This document shows positions 17,569 through 26,485 of a DNA stretch of 64,000 nucleotides, in pieces. Origin of the DNA: Paenibacillus tarimensis (GTDB taxonomy: Bacteria > Bacillota > Bacilli > Paenibacillales > Paenibacillaceae); assembly GCF_021532315.1 (NCBI RefSeq), contig NZ_JAKGAO010000004.1:186001-250000 (forward strand), read 5' to 3'. Under the pieces are notes generated by a model. It was given only the letters and a program-made list of their open reading frames with translations, did not search any database and was not told where the DNA came from. Numbering within the stretch: the stretch's first letter is position 1; every line of letters starts with the position of its first letter. The position numbers and the translations under genes were made by a program.

Positions 17569-18363
17569 ATGAAAGTGTTGTTTGTAGGTGATATCGTCGG
17601 GAACACGGGACGAAGCGCATTGAAGCAGGTGCTTCCTGCCCTGCGAAGCAAATATAACCCTCATATTATTATCGTGAATGGGGAAAATGCGGCTGCCGGA
17701 CGGGGTATAACGGGAGCTATTGCACGAGAGTTTTTTGAGTGGGGCGTGCACGGTATTACGATGGGGAACCATACATGGGATAATAAGGACATCTTTGAGT
17801 GGATTGATGATGAACCCCGCCTGGTTCGTCCGGCGAATTTTCCGCCAGGGGCACCAGGGCAGGGCAGCGCCTTAATCAAGGCTAACGGTAAATCGCTGGG
17901 CATCATCAACCTGCAGGGCAGAACGTTCCTTCCGCCGATAGATTGTCCGTTCCGGGCGGCTGATGAGCTGATCGCGGATCTGAAGGAGAAGACACCTTGT
18001 ATTCTTGTTGATTTTCATGCAGAGGCTACCTCGGAGAAAATTGCAATGGGCTGGTATCTTGATGGCCGGGCATCAATTGTTGTCGGAACCCATACGCATG
18101 TGCAGACGAATGACGACACCATTCTTCCGAATGGCACAGCTTATCTGACAGATTGCGGTATGGTAGGCTCGAAGGAAGGTGTGCTCGGAATGGAGCGTAC
18201 GGCTGTTGAGCACAGGTTCCTCACCCAGCTTCCTGTGCGTTTTGTGGTGGATGAGGGAAAATGGCATTTCCATGCCTTAATTGCTGATCTGGATGAGCAG
18301 ACGGGCCGGGCGAATTCCATTACGAAGATCCGGCTTACTGAAGATGAGTGGCTGCTCATGTAG
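17569..18363 (+). CDS. ymdB: Metallophosphoesterase YmdB
   Basis: Phosphodiesterase of 264 residues, active on 2',3'-cyclic nucleotides in the B. subtilis homologue, which controls the choice between motility and biofilm gene expression. Metal ligands are visible in the family pattern: GDIVG near the N-terminus, NGEN, MGNHTWDN, DFHAE and GTHTHVQT. The ATG at 17569 is preceded by AGAGG about 10 bases upstream. It lies 76 bases after rny, across a strong hairpin. Length matches the family (about 264). Confidence 0.95.
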   Translation: MKVLFVGDIVGNTGRSALKQVLPALRSKYNPHIIIVNGENAAAGRGITGAIAREFFEWGVHGITMGNHTWDNKDIFEWIDDEPRLVRPANFPPGAPGQGSALIKANGKSLGIINLQGRTFLPPIDCPFRAADELIADLKEKTPCILVDFHAEATSEKIAMGWYLDGRASIVVGTHTHVQTNDDTILPNGTAYLTDCGMVGSKEGVLGMERTAVEHRFLTQLPVRFVVDEGKWHFHALIADLDEQTGRANSITKIRLTEDEWLLM

Positions 18364-18392
18364 CCTGATGTTAACGAAGACAGCTAGAACAG

Positions 18393-18416
18393 GCCAGCCG
18401 TGAAGGCTGGCTTTTT
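18393..18416 (+). terminator. Terminator after ymdB
   Basis: GCCAGCC/GGCTGGC 7-bp stem with GTGAA loop and five T. Confidence 0.85.
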
Positions 18417-18522
18417 ACATGCGATTCAACGAGCAGGTCATTCTGCAGATCGGAACATCTTACTTAAACAGCCCTGAAGTGTCGCACAATTCCGAAGAGT
18501 TTGCGAATTACCTCCTCAGGAA

Positions 18523-18549
18523 GCAGGAATTTTTTATCTGCCCGCGAAT
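18523..18549 (+). promoter_or_regulatory. Sigma-H type promoter of spoVS
   Basis: GCAGGAATT at 18523-18531 and CGAAT at 18545-18549 fit the sigma-H elements (RnAGGAwWW and GAAT) with an 11-13 base spacer depending on where the boxes are drawn. In B. subtilis spoVS is transcribed by sigma-H. Confidence 0.55.
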
Positions 18550-18597
18550 ATGATTGAGTAATGGGTCCCAACCATCATTCCCGAGGAGGTACTTTAC

Positions 18598-18858
18598 ATG
18601 GAAGTATTAAAAGTTTCAGCAAAGTCCAACCCAAATTCTGTTGCCGGTGCGCTGGCAGGAGTGCTGCGCGAACGTGGAGCTGCAGAGTTACAGGCCATCG
18701 GGGCTGGTGCGTTAAACCAGGCGATTAAAGCAGTCGCAATTGCACGGGGATTTGTGGCGCCGAGTGGTGTGGATTTGATCTGCATTCCAGCGTTTACGGA
18801 TATAGTGATTGACGGAGAAGACCGTACAGCGATCAAGCTGATTGTGGAGCCCAGATAA
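18598..18858 (+). CDS. spoVS: Stage V sporulation protein S
   Basis: Small Alba-fold protein (86 residues), nearly invariant among spore formers and needed for timely septum formation and late sporulation in B. subtilis. The whole chain matches the family: MEVLKVSAKSNPNSVAGAL at the start, GAGALNQAIKAVAIARGF in the middle and IKLIVEP at the end. The ATG has CGAGGAGGT about 9 bases upstream. It is a monocistronic gene between a sigma-H-like promoter and a terminator. Confidence 0.97.
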   Translation: MEVLKVSAKSNPNSVAGALAGVLRERGAAELQAIGAGALNQAIKAVAIARGFVAPSGVDLICIPAFTDIVIDGEDRTAIKLIVEPR

Positions 18859-18880
18859 CAGCCGTATAATAGTCAAAGGG

Positions 18881-18910
18881 CCTGTTTACGCCAAGTAAGC
18901 AGGTTTTTTT
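18881..18910 (+). terminator. Terminator after spoVS
   Basis: CCTGTTTAC/GTAAGCAGG stem (one G-U) at 18881-18889 and 18895-18903, followed by seven T. Confidence 0.88.
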
Positions 18911-18986
18911 GCGCTTCAGTAAAGCTGCAGTGGCTGTAAGATATAGCATTTATGAGACGTTGTTTGCAGGAAAGGTGAGTGATGAA

Positions 18987-19934
18987 ATGAAGCAGGGGAT
19001 GATCGATTTTCATTGTGATGTGCTTGCCAAGCTCTTAACCGGCGAAGCTGCCGGGTTTAAAGGTCCCGTTTCCGCTGGTCTTGATGTTACCTGGGAGCGT
19101 CTTCAGCAGGCTGATGCTCTGCTTCAAACCTTTGCCGTATATATTCCCGAGCAGCTCGATTACAGTGTTCAGAACCTGCTGAGAGCTGTTGATCATTTTT
19201 ATCAACAAGTATTAACCTGTCCGGAGATCATGTTCGTGCGCTCCACCGAAGAGCTTCGTGCCTGCGCTCAGGCTGGCCGGACTGGTGCTGTGCTGGCTAT
19301 TGAGGGAGCGGAATCGCTCCAGGGAGATTTGGCGCTGCTCAGAGTCCTGTACCAGCTGGGTGTCAGGTCACTGGGACTCACATGGAATCATGCCAACTGG
19401 GCGGCTGACGGCATTATGGAGCCAAGGGGCGGAGGGCTGACCGGCAGGGGCAAGGAGCTGGTGCGCGCATGTAATGAGCTTGGCATACTGATCGATGTTT
19501 CTCATCTGTCTGAACGTTCGTTCTGGGACACAATTGAACTTACCGGAAGGCCGGTCATCGCTTCTCATTCCAATGTCAGGTCAGTATGCAGCCATCCGCG
19601 TAACTTGACTGATGATCAAATAAGAGCCATTATTATGCAGGGCGGGTTAATAGGCCTGACTTATGTTCCATGGTTTGTGAAGAGTGAAGGTTCAGCAAGA
19701 GCTTCTGATCTATTCAGCCACATTGACTATATATGTAAGCTGGGCGGTGCGGATAACATCATGTTCGGTTCAGACTTTGACGGATTCGGACAGCATATTG
19801 CCGGCCTGGCTAACCCCGGTGACATACCGGCTTTTATAGATGAACTAGAGAAGCGTTACGGTAAGGAACTGACACATAGGTGGGTTCAAGGTAATGCGTT
19901 TCGATTCTTGGCTGAAAATCTGCCCGAGCATTGA
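18987..19934 (+). CDS. Membrane dipeptidase (peptidase M19)
   Basis: Zinc-dependent dipeptidase of the renal dipeptidase family, 315 residues, TIM-barrel fold. Metal-binding elements: HxD as FHCD close to the N-terminus, the bridging Glu in IEGAE, the HS pair in IASHSNVR, and FGSDFDGF near the end. ATG 18987 has AAAGGTGAG 7 bases upstream; the frame is open further upstream without a better site. No signal peptide, so it acts in the cytoplasm despite the family name. The neighbourhood spoVS-dipeptidase-korAB-miaB recurs in Paenibacillus and thermophilic Bacillaceae from memory. The natural substrate is unknown. Confidence 0.88.
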   Translation: MKQGMIDFHCDVLAKLLTGEAAGFKGPVSAGLDVTWERLQQADALLQTFAVYIPEQLDYSVQNLLRAVDHFYQQVLTCPEIMFVRSTEELRACAQAGRTGAVLAIEGAESLQGDLALLRVLYQLGVRSLGLTWNHANWAADGIMEPRGGGLTGRGKELVRACNELGILIDVSHLSERSFWDTIELTGRPVIASHSNVRSVCSHPRNLTDDQIRAIIMQGGLIGLTYVPWFVKSEGSARASDLFSHIDYICKLGGADNIMFGSDFDGFGQHIAGLANPGDIPAFIDELEKRYGKELTHRWVQGNAFRFLAENLPEH

Positions 19935-20147
19935 CCGTGCTGTGAGAAGTTCCCGGCAAGGCTGCGGCAGCAGGCTCCGTTCTCGTTTTGATATGAATTC
20001 AATCGAAAAGAACTATGTTTGAAACGGTGATAAATGTATTGAAATTTGTGCCCCTAAGTCATAAAATTTATTTGACCTTTGAAAAAAATAATTTATATGT
20101 CGATAAGTGTCATAGAGACACGTTAACAAAAAGAGGAGTTGGGCATT

Positions 20148-21881
20148 TTGATCAGTCAATTGTCTTGGAAGATCGGGGGACAGCAGGGGGAAGGCGTTGA
20201 AAGTACAGACCGTATTTTTTCGACTGCCCTTAACCGCTTGGGCTATTATCTTTATGGATACCGTCATTTCTCCTCGCGGATTAAAGGCGGGCACACGAAC
20301 AACAAAATCCGGATCAGCACAACACCCATGCGTGCGATATCGGATGATCTCGATATTCTAGTAGCGTTCGACCAGGAAACGATTGACTTGAATGCTCATG
20401 AGCTGCGCGGAGGCGGAGTTATTGTGGCGGATGCCAAATTTAACCCGACCGTTCCTGAAGATGTGAATGCCCGCCTGTTCGCAGTGCCCATCACTTCCAT
20501 TGCAGAAGATCTTGGTACGTCACTAATGAAAAACATGGTGGCCTCCGGAGCTTCCTGGGCACTTCTGGGTCTTCCGATTGAGGTGTTCAACAAAGCGGTG
20601 GAGGAAGAGTTTGGGCGCAAGGGCCCTGCTATCGTAGAGAAGAACATTGAGGCGGTAAAGCGGGGTGCCGAGTTTGTACTGGAGCAGGCTGGCGGCCCTC
20701 TAGAGGATTTCAGGCTGGGACCGGCAGACGGCAAGCAGAAGCTCTTCATTATCGGCAATGAGGCAATCGGCCTCGGCGCAATTGCCGGCGGATGCCGGCT
20801 TATGTCTGCTTACCCGATCACGCCTGCATCCGAGATCATGGAGTATCTGATCAAGAAGCTGCCAAAGTTCGGCGGCACGGTCGTTCAGACCGAGGATGAA
20901 ATTGCAGCCGTTACAATGGCGATTGGCGCCAACTACGCAGGCGTCCGGACAATGACCGCCTCTGCGGGTCCAGGCCTTTCGCTCATGATGGAGGCCATCG
21001 GCCTCTCAGGCATGACGGAACAGCCTCTCGTGATTGTCGATACGCAGCGGGGAGGCCCTTCTACAGGTCTTCCTACCAAGCAGGAGCAGTCAGACCTGAA
21101 TGCCATGGTTTACGGAACACATGGAGAAATTCCCAAAGTTGTCATTGCGCCGGCTTCAATTGAAGATTGCTTCTATGATACGATTGAAGCGTTCAATATT
21201 TCCGAGGAATATCAAGTCCCCGTCATTGTCATGACAGATCTGCAGCTGTCGCTAGGCAAACAGTCCTGTGAAGTGTTTGATTACAGCACAGTGGAGATTC
21301 GCCGCGGTAAATTAGTTCAGGATGCACCCGCTGAAGATAATGCAGAGCTTTTCAAGCGCTTTGAGTTCACAGAAGACGGTATTTCGCCACGTGTCCTTCC
21401 TGGCGTTAAAGGCGGTCTGCATCACGTAACAGGCGTTGAGCATGATGAGGTTGGCCGTCCGTCCGAAAGTGCCGTTAACCGGGTGAAGATGATGGATAAG
21501 CGCCTTAACAAGCTGAACAATCTGCAGATTAGGGATGCGATCCGGGTGGATGCGCCTCACCAGTCTCCAGAGCTGCTGATCATTGGAATGGGCTCGACAG
21601 GCGGTACCATTGATGAGGCAAGAGAGCGGCTGGCGGCGGATGGTGTAACGAGCAATCATGTGACAGTTCGCCAGATCCATCCTTTCCCGGCAGCTCAGCT
21701 TGCGCCGTATGTTAACCAAGCGAAGAAAGTCATCGTTGTAGAGAACAATGCAACTGCCCAATTGGCTGCACAGGTTAAGCTGCATGTCGGCTATGGCGAT
21801 AAAATTAAGAGCCTGCTTAAGTATGACGGCAATCCGTTCCTTCCTGCCGAAGTATACAAAGCTTGTAAGGAGATGAACTAA
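20148..21881 (+). CDS. 2-oxoacid:ferredoxin oxidoreductase, fused gamma-alpha subunit
   Basis: Together with the next gene oxidises a 2-oxoacid (2-oxoglutarate or pyruvate type) to the acyl-CoA, passing electrons to ferredoxin. The 577 residues join a gamma domain at the N-terminus (about 1-180; GGQQGEGVE, KGGHTNNKIR) with the alpha pyrimidine-binding domain (about 200-577; GNEAIGLGAIAGGCR, YPITPASEIMEYL, TEDEIAAVTMAIGANYAG). TTG 20148 is preceded by GAGGAG (20133-20138) at 9 bases; the TTG at 20139 touches that site. KorA-type architecture (as in actinobacterial KorA) is the closest fit; the substrate cannot be read from sequence with certainty. Confidence 0.9.
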   Translation: MISQLSWKIGGQQGEGVESTDRIFSTALNRLGYYLYGYRHFSSRIKGGHTNNKIRISTTPMRAISDDLDILVAFDQETIDLNAHELRGGGVIVADAKFNPTVPEDVNARLFAVPITSIAEDLGTSLMKNMVASGASWALLGLPIEVFNKAVEEEFGRKGPAIVEKNIEAVKRGAEFVLEQAGGPLEDFRLGPADGKQKLFIIGNEAIGLGAIAGGCRLMSAYPITPASEIMEYLIKKLPKFGGTVVQTEDEIAAVTMAIGANYAGVRTMTASAGPGLSLMMEAIGLSGMTEQPLVIVDTQRGGPSTGLPTKQEQSDLNAMVYGTHGEIPKVVIAPASIEDCFYDTIEAFNISEEYQVPVIVMTDLQLSLGKQSCEVFDYSTVEIRRGKLVQDAPAEDNAELFKRFEFTEDGISPRVLPGVKGGLHHVTGVEHDEVGRPSESAVNRVKMMDKRLNKLNNLQIRDAIRVDAPHQSPELLIIGMGSTGGTIDEARERLAADGVTSNHVTVRQIHPFPAAQLAPYVNQAKKVIVVENNATAQLAAQVKLHVGYGDKIKSLLKYDGNPFLPAEVYKACKEMN

Positions 21882-21883
21882 CG

Positions 21884-22750
21884 ATGGCTACTTTCAAAGA
21901 GTTCCGCAACAATGTAAAGCCGAACTGGTGCCCTGGCTGCGGGGACTTCTCCGTGCAAGCAGCGATTCAGCGTGCAGCCGCCAATGTCGGACTTGAACCG
22001 GAAAGCCTGGCCGTTATCTCGGGGATCGGCTGCTCAGGCCGTATATCCGGCTATATTAACGCTTACGGCTTCCATGGCATTCACGGGCGGGCGCTTCCGA
22101 TCGCTCAAGGCGTTAAGCTGGCTAACCGCGAGCTCACCGTAATCGCATCTGGCGGCGACGGCGACGGCTTTGCAATCGGTATGGGACATACGGTTCATGC
22201 GATCCGCCGTAACCTGGATATGACGTACATCGTCATGGATAACCAGATTTACGGTCTGACCAAAGGACAAACCTCACCGCGCAGCGCCGAAGGCTTCAAA
22301 ACCAAGTCTACACCGGAGGGCTCGATTGAATCGACGCTTTCCCCGCTTGAGATTGCCTTGTCTGCTGGCGCTACCTTCGTCGCTCAATCCTTCTCCAGCG
22401 ATCTGAAGCAGCTGACGAGCATGATTGAGCAGGGGCTGCAGCACAAAGGCTTCTCGTTAATCAACGTATTCAGCCCTTGTGTTACCTTCAACAAGGTGAA
22501 CACTTACGACTGGTTCAAGGAGCATGTTATTAATCTGGAGCAATTCCCGGATTACGATCCAAGCAACCGAGTTGCGGCAATGAACAAAATCATGGAAACA
22601 AATGGTATGCTGACAGGCCTTATTTATCAGAACAAGGAACGTAAGCCTTACGAGGATATGATCTCCGGTTTCAGTACTGACGGGCTGCACAAGCAGGATC
22701 TGGCGCTTTCTCCCGAACAATTTGACAAATTGGTGGCAGAATTCAAGTAA
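21884..22750 (+). CDS. 2-oxoacid:ferredoxin oxidoreductase, beta subunit
   Basis: Thiamine-diphosphate subunit of the oxidoreductase, 288 residues, starting 2 bases after the alpha gene stop. Cluster cysteines: WCPGCGD near the N-terminus, IGCSGR, and SPCVTFN further on. The TPP motif runs from GGDGDGFAIG to the N of MDNQIYGLTKGQ. Together the pair forms the minimal KorAB/PorAB enzyme; the electron acceptor should be a ferredoxin encoded elsewhere. A strong terminator separates it from pduL. Confidence 0.92.
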   Translation: MATFKEFRNNVKPNWCPGCGDFSVQAAIQRAAANVGLEPESLAVISGIGCSGRISGYINAYGFHGIHGRALPIAQGVKLANRELTVIASGGDGDGFAIGMGHTVHAIRRNLDMTYIVMDNQIYGLTKGQTSPRSAEGFKTKSTPEGSIESTLSPLEIALSAGATFVAQSFSSDLKQLTSMIEQGLQHKGFSLINVFSPCVTFNKVNTYDWFKEHVINLEQFPDYDPSNRVAAMNKIMETNGMLTGLIYQNKERKPYEDMISGFSTDGLHKQDLALSPEQFDKLVAEFK

Positions 22751-22763
22751 AAGATTCTTTTTC

Positions 22764-22794
22764 GGCATACGACCCATTTGGTCGTATGCCTTTT
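22764..22794 (+). terminator. Terminator after the oxidoreductase genes
   Basis: Perfect 11-bp stem GGCATACGACC/GGTCGTATGCC with CATTT loop, then TTTT. Confidence 0.9.
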
Positions 22795-22871
22795 CATGCA
22801 TGGGGTAATAGTGATGGTAGGATCATTCATTCCAAACAATTAAGCAAAACTGAAAGGATGTTGAATTTATC

Positions 22872-23441
22872 ATGAAACAAGTACCAGTAGGAGTATCCGC
22901 GCGTCATATTCATCTGTCACAGGAGCATGTAGAGAAGCTGTTCGGAGCAGGCTATCAGCTGACAGAGATGAAGCCGTTATCGCAGCCGGGCCAATATGCA
23001 GCCAATGAAACAGTAGAAGTTATCGGTACCAAAGGCAGCTTCCCGAAGGTCCGTATTTTGGGTCCTGCACGCAGCCGTACGCAGCTGGAGATTTCCCGTA
23101 CCGATGCCTTCTCGATTGGTGTTAACCCTCCGGTGCGCGAGTCCGGTAACATTGCGGGCACACCTGGCATTACGATCAAAGGCCCTGCAGGCGAAGTGAC
23201 GATTGAGGAAGGCGTCATCGTGGCAGCCCGCCATATTCACTTCCATACCTCAGACGCTGAGAAATGGAACATCGCGGACAAGCAGCTTCTGAAGGTGCGT
23301 CTTGACGGAGAGCGCGGCATGGTGCTTGAAAATGTGGTCGCTCGCGTATCACCTGACTTTGCGCTTGATATGCATATTGACACAGATGAGGCTAACGCCG
23401 CTGGCGCCAAAACAGGCGACATGGCGGAGATTGTCGAGTAA
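22872..23441 (+). CDS. pduL: Phosphate acyltransferase (PduL-type phosphotransacylase)
   Basis: Interconverts acyl-CoA and acyl phosphate (acetyl or propionyl). The 189 residues carry two PduL repeats; the zinc histidines are visible in VSARHIHLS near residue 10 and in AARHIHFHTSD near residue 120. It lacks the N-terminal encapsulation extension of microcompartment PduL, so it should be a free cytoplasmic enzyme. It follows the 2-oxoacid:ferredoxin oxidoreductase pair but is separated by a terminator. An adjacent acetate/propionate kinase is not present. ATG start with GAAAGGATG about 9 bases upstream. Confidence 0.9.
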   Translation: MKQVPVGVSARHIHLSQEHVEKLFGAGYQLTEMKPLSQPGQYAANETVEVIGTKGSFPKVRILGPARSRTQLEISRTDAFSIGVNPPVRESGNIAGTPGITIKGPAGEVTIEEGVIVAARHIHFHTSDAEKWNIADKQLLKVRLDGERGMVLENVVARVSPDFALDMHIDTDEANAAGAKTGDMAEIVE

Positions 23442-23452
23442 CCAGGTCACAG

Positions 23453-23493
23453 CCTGCCGTCAAATACAAGCCATACGTTTAGCTTGACGGTAG
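23453..23493 (+). terminator. Hairpin between pduL and miaB, possible terminator
   Basis: CTGCCGTCAA (23453-23462) and TTGACGGTAG (23484-23493) pair with one mismatch around a 21-base loop. There is no T-run directly after it, so termination is doubtful. Confidence 0.35.
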
Positions 23494-23606
23494 CCCGTGC
23501 GGTCATTTCATGCTATAATTTGATACAATGTGGGCAGGAACAAGCGGAGCGAACAGTCTTGGCATTGGCTCCTGCCCGATTTGGCATAAAGGAAGTGACA
23601 TGCATC

Positions 23607-25163
23607 GTGACGAAAGAGACGAAAGATTTCAGTAAATATTTCGACTTCTCGGGCGCAAAGATCATTTCCGAAGATGAACAAGGCAAGAGAATCAGGATCG
23701 GCGGACGAGACATTCACATTATGTCGGAGCCGAACTACCGCCAGGAGAAGCAGCGCGGCAAGGAAGAAGTGCGCGTGCTGTATGACCAGGCGGTGCCAGA
23801 GGAGCTGCGTTCTCTCGGAAACGGGAAGCATTACCTTATATATACGTATGGCTGCCAGATGAACGAGCATGATACCGAAGTGATGAAGGGCATGTTCGAA
23901 CAGATGGGCTATACCGCTACCGAAGACCGGAACCAAGCAGATGTCATCCTGCTGAACACATGCGCTATTCGTGAGAATGCGGAGGACAAGGTATTCGGAG
24001 AACTGGGCCATCTCAAGCACCTGAAGACGGAGAAGCCCGGACTTATTCTGGGTGTATGCGGCTGCATGTCCCAGGAAGAGTCGGTAGTCGGACGGATCCT
24101 GCAGAAGCATGCCTTTGTCGATTTGATCTTTGGCACACACAATATACACCGGCTGCCGCAGCTTCTGAGTGATGCGCTGTTCAGCAAGGAAATGGTCGTT
24201 GAAGTGTGGTCCAAGGAAGGCGATATCATTGAGAATCTGCCGAAGAAACGTGAAGGTATGCGTGCCTGGGTTAATATTATGTACGGCTGTGATAAATTCT
24301 GTACGTACTGTATTGTTCCTTATACGCGGGGCAAGGAAAGAAGCCGCAGACCGGAAGACGTTATTGCAGAGGTTCGGGAGCTGGCTCGTCAGGGATATAA
24401 GGAAATTACGCTGCTTGGCCAGAATGTGAACGCATACGGCAAGGATTTCGAAGACATTACGTACCGGTTCGGTGACCTGATGGCTGACATTCAGAAGATT
24501 GATATCCCGCGCATCCGTTTTACCACCTCTCATCCGCGGGACTTCGATGATCATCTTATTGAAGTGCTTGGCCGCAGAGGAAACCTGGTCGAGCATATCC
24601 ACCTGCCGGTACAATCGGGCAGTACAGAAATTCTCAAACGGATGAGCCGCAAGTATACGCGTGAGTCCTACCTGGAGCTTGTCCGTAAGATCAAAGCGGT
24701 TATACCGGATGTCGTCTTGACATCAGATATTATAGTCGGCTTCCCGGGAGAGACGGAAGAACAGTTCGAGGAAACGCTGTCGCTTGTGCGCGAGGTGGGC
24801 TATGATTCGGCTTATACCTTCATCTACTCGCCGAGAGCGGGTACACCTGCTGCCGGCATGGAAGATAACGTGCCGATGGAAGTGAAGAAGCAGCGTCTTC
24901 GCCGGCTTAATGATCTGATCGGTGAATTAAGCAGGGAACGGAATGAGCAGCTACGCGGCCAGATCGTAGAGGTTCTGATAGAAGGTGAGAGCAAGAATAA
25001 TGCCGAGGTGCTTTCCGGCCGTACCCGGACAAACAAGCTGGTTCACATTGAAGGGCCGAAGGAATGGATTGGTCAATTCATTCAGGTACGAGTGACCGAA
25101 GCGCAGACCTGGTATATCAAGGCGGAACCGGTTCATCAGCAGACGGCCGAGGCGGTATCCTGA
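23607..25163 (+). CDS. miaB: tRNA-2-methylthio-N6-dimethylallyladenosine synthase MiaB
   Basis: Radical-SAM methylthiotransferase that converts i6A37 to ms2i6A37 in tRNAs reading U-starting codons. The 518 residues have a Firmicute-type N-terminal extension of about 70, the UPF0004 domain with three cluster cysteines ([23 protein letters not shown]), the radical-SAM motif CDKFCTYC, and a TRAM domain at the C-terminus. Start GTG 23607 follows GGAAGTGA at about 8 bases; GTG 23595 is an in-frame alternative, and the frame is open another 100 bases upstream. TATAAT at 23514 may mark its promoter but lacks a good -35 box. ricA follows after 37 bases, as in B. subtilis. Confidence 0.93.
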   Translation: MTKETKDFSKYFDFSGAKIISEDEQGKRIRIGGRDIHIMSEPNYRQEKQRGKEEVRVLYDQAVPEELRSLGNGKHYLIYTYGCQMNEHDTEVMKGMFEQMGYTATEDRNQADVILLNTCAIRENAEDKVFGELGHLKHLKTEKPGLILGVCGCMSQEESVVGRILQKHAFVDLIFGTHNIHRLPQLLSDALFSKEMVVEVWSKEGDIIENLPKKREGMRAWVNIMYGCDKFCTYCIVPYTRGKERSRRPEDVIAEVRELARQGYKEITLLGQNVNAYGKDFEDITYRFGDLMADIQKIDIPRIRFTTSHPRDFDDHLIEVLGRRGNLVEHIHLPVQSGSTEILKRMSRKYTRESYLELVRKIKAVIPDVVLTSDIIVGFPGETEEQFEETLSLVREVGYDSAYTFIYSPRAGTPAAGMEDNVPMEVKKQRLRRLNDLIGELSRERNEQLRGQIVEVLIEGESKNNAEVLSGRTRTNKLVHIEGPKEWIGQFIQVRVTEAQTWYIKAEPVHQQTAEAVS

Positions 25164-25200
25164 TTCCAGGCAGCCTGCGGTAATAGGAGTGTATACATTA

Positions 25201-25728
25201 ATGGCAGAACAAACAGCAAAACAACAAGTGAGCAGCTCGAAGAATGGACAAGAGCATGCACACGGGCATGATTGCGGACATGGTCATGAGGAAGGGCACA
25301 GCTGCTCAACGGTACCCGTATTCGATACACGTGATCTTCTGATTCGTGAAGACATTATGGCTAAGGCCAAGGAATTGGCTGAGATGATTTATACCTCCGA
25401 GGAGGTTCAGCATTACCGCCGGGCCGAGAAGCAGATTAACGGCAACGAACGGATCCAATCCCTGATCAGCCAAATTAAGAAGAAGCAGAAGGAAATTGTA
25501 GCCTTCCAATCATTCCAGAATCAGAAGATGGTGGACAAGATTGAAGGCGAGATCGAGGCTCTGCAGGATGAACTGGATGCGATCCCGATTGTTTCGGATT
25601 TTCAGCAGAGCCAGTCCGATATTAACTATCTTCTCCAGCTGGTTATATCGGTTATCCGTGATACGGTAGCCCAGCGGTTGGATGTGGAAAGCGCGAGCGC
25701 TCCTGAAACGGAAGACTGCAGCGACTAA
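25201..25728 (+). CDS. ricA: YlbF/YmcA-family regulator RicA with histidine-rich N-terminus
   Basis: Homologue of B. subtilis YmcA (RicA), part of the RicA-RicF-RicT complex that carries iron-sulfur clusters, promotes biofilm and sporulation signalling and guides RNase Y processing. The 175 residues comprise a polar histidine-rich extension (about 1-40, with alternating H/G such as HAHGHDCGHGHEEGHSC), then the helical YlbF domain (about 45-160), ending in DCSD; the near-terminal Cys is also found in Bacillus RicA. The extension is absent from B. subtilis RicA as I recall it. ATG 25201 follows TAGGAG by about 11 bases. In Bacillus cotE comes next; it is missing here. rny, with which RicA works, is 8 kb upstream. 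Confidence 0.85.
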   Translation: MAEQTAKQQVSSSKNGQEHAHGHDCGHGHEEGHSCSTVPVFDTRDLLIREDIMAKAKELAEMIYTSEEVQHYRRAEKQINGNERIQSLISQIKKKQKEIVAFQSFQNQKMVDKIEGEIEALQDELDAIPIVSDFQQSQSDINYLLQLVISVIRDTVAQRLDVESASAPETEDCSD

Positions 25729-25768
25729 AGCATCGGCGCGGTGGGATAGCAGAGGTAAGAAGTAAAAC

Positions 25769-25820
25769 AAAAAGCCGGCTGACCGCCAGGAACTTTGTTC
25801 CTTAGGGTCAGCCGGTTTTT
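25769..25820. terminator. Bidirectional terminator between ricA and bioY
   Basis: CCGGCTGACC (25775-25784) pairs with GGTCAGCCGG (25806-25815), with an inner GGAAC/GTTCC stem; flanked by A-run on the left and TTTTT on the right, so it can serve both convergent genes. Confidence 0.85.
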
Positions 25821-25852
25821 GTATGTACTCCACTCCCTTTTTAAGGGGAACA

Positions 25853-26464
25853 TTATTTAACCGGAAGATCCGAACGAAGACCGCTCTTCACGGCTGTCTG
25901 CCGCTGCTGAAGGTTCGGTATATAACGGTACATAGCGCCTGTCACAACCGCCGCTAGAACAGCTTTGGCGAGGTCGAACGGTATAAACGGATAACAGGCG
26001 AATGCCAAAGACTGCATGATGGTAAATCCTTTTACCGCTGCGTACCAAGGAGCGCCGATGACGTAGCTCGGCAGAATGCCTGCCAGCACGAACACCAGAA
26101 ACAGAACTATGTAGAACAGGCTGGTGCCAAGCTTGCGCCGGTTGGCGATCGTCTTGCGGACCAGGAACCCGATGAGCAGTGCCTCAATCAGGAAGGCTAG
26201 CAGGAAACCTCCTGTCGGACCCATAATTCTGGCAATTCCTCCGTCTCCGCCAATCGGCACACCTACCGCGATCAAAGCAACGATTAATCCCATACTGATA
26301 AATCCGTATCGTGCGCCCAAGAATGCGCCTGCAAGCATGACACCCAGGTTTTGCAGGGTAATGGGTACGTCGCTAAAGCCTAATGGGATACGTGTGTACG
26401 TGAACGCGACGAACAGGGCGGCAAATAAGGCCGTGTAAACTAGACTGCGAACATTTAATGACAT
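25853..26464 (-). CDS. bioY: Biotin transporter BioY (ECF S component)
   Basis: Substrate-binding membrane subunit of the biotin ECF transporter, 203 residues with about six hydrophobic helices. Family features: PITLQNLGVMLAG near the N-terminus, GGFARI-like GGIARIMGPTGGFLLAF in the middle and PFIPFDLAKAVLA near the end. The ATG has AAGGAGAAGG upstream on the minus strand. A BirA operator sits 22 bases upstream, so expression should fall when biotin is plentiful. The divergent ECF ATPase/T genes are the likely energising module. Biotin is needed by AccB, encoded at 59619. Confidence 0.93.
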   Translation of the reverse strand: MSLNVRSLVYTALFAALFVAFTYTRIPLGFSDVPITLQNLGVMLAGAFLGARYGFISMGLIVALIAVGVPIGGDGGIARIMGPTGGFLLAFLIEALLIGFLVRKTIANRRKLGTSLFYIVLFLVFVLAGILPSYVIGAPWYAAVKGFTIMQSLAFACYPFIPFDLAKAVLAAVVTGAMYRYIPNLQQRQTAVKSGLRSDLPVK

Positions 26465-26485
26465 AATTGCACCTTCTCCTTTTAT

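Noticed and set aside
23508-24614. 368-codon open frame on the minus strand inside miaB
   Set aside because: It lies fully antisense to a well-conserved gene, has no ribosome site and no recognisable domains. Long antisense frames are common in GC-rich-third-position genes.
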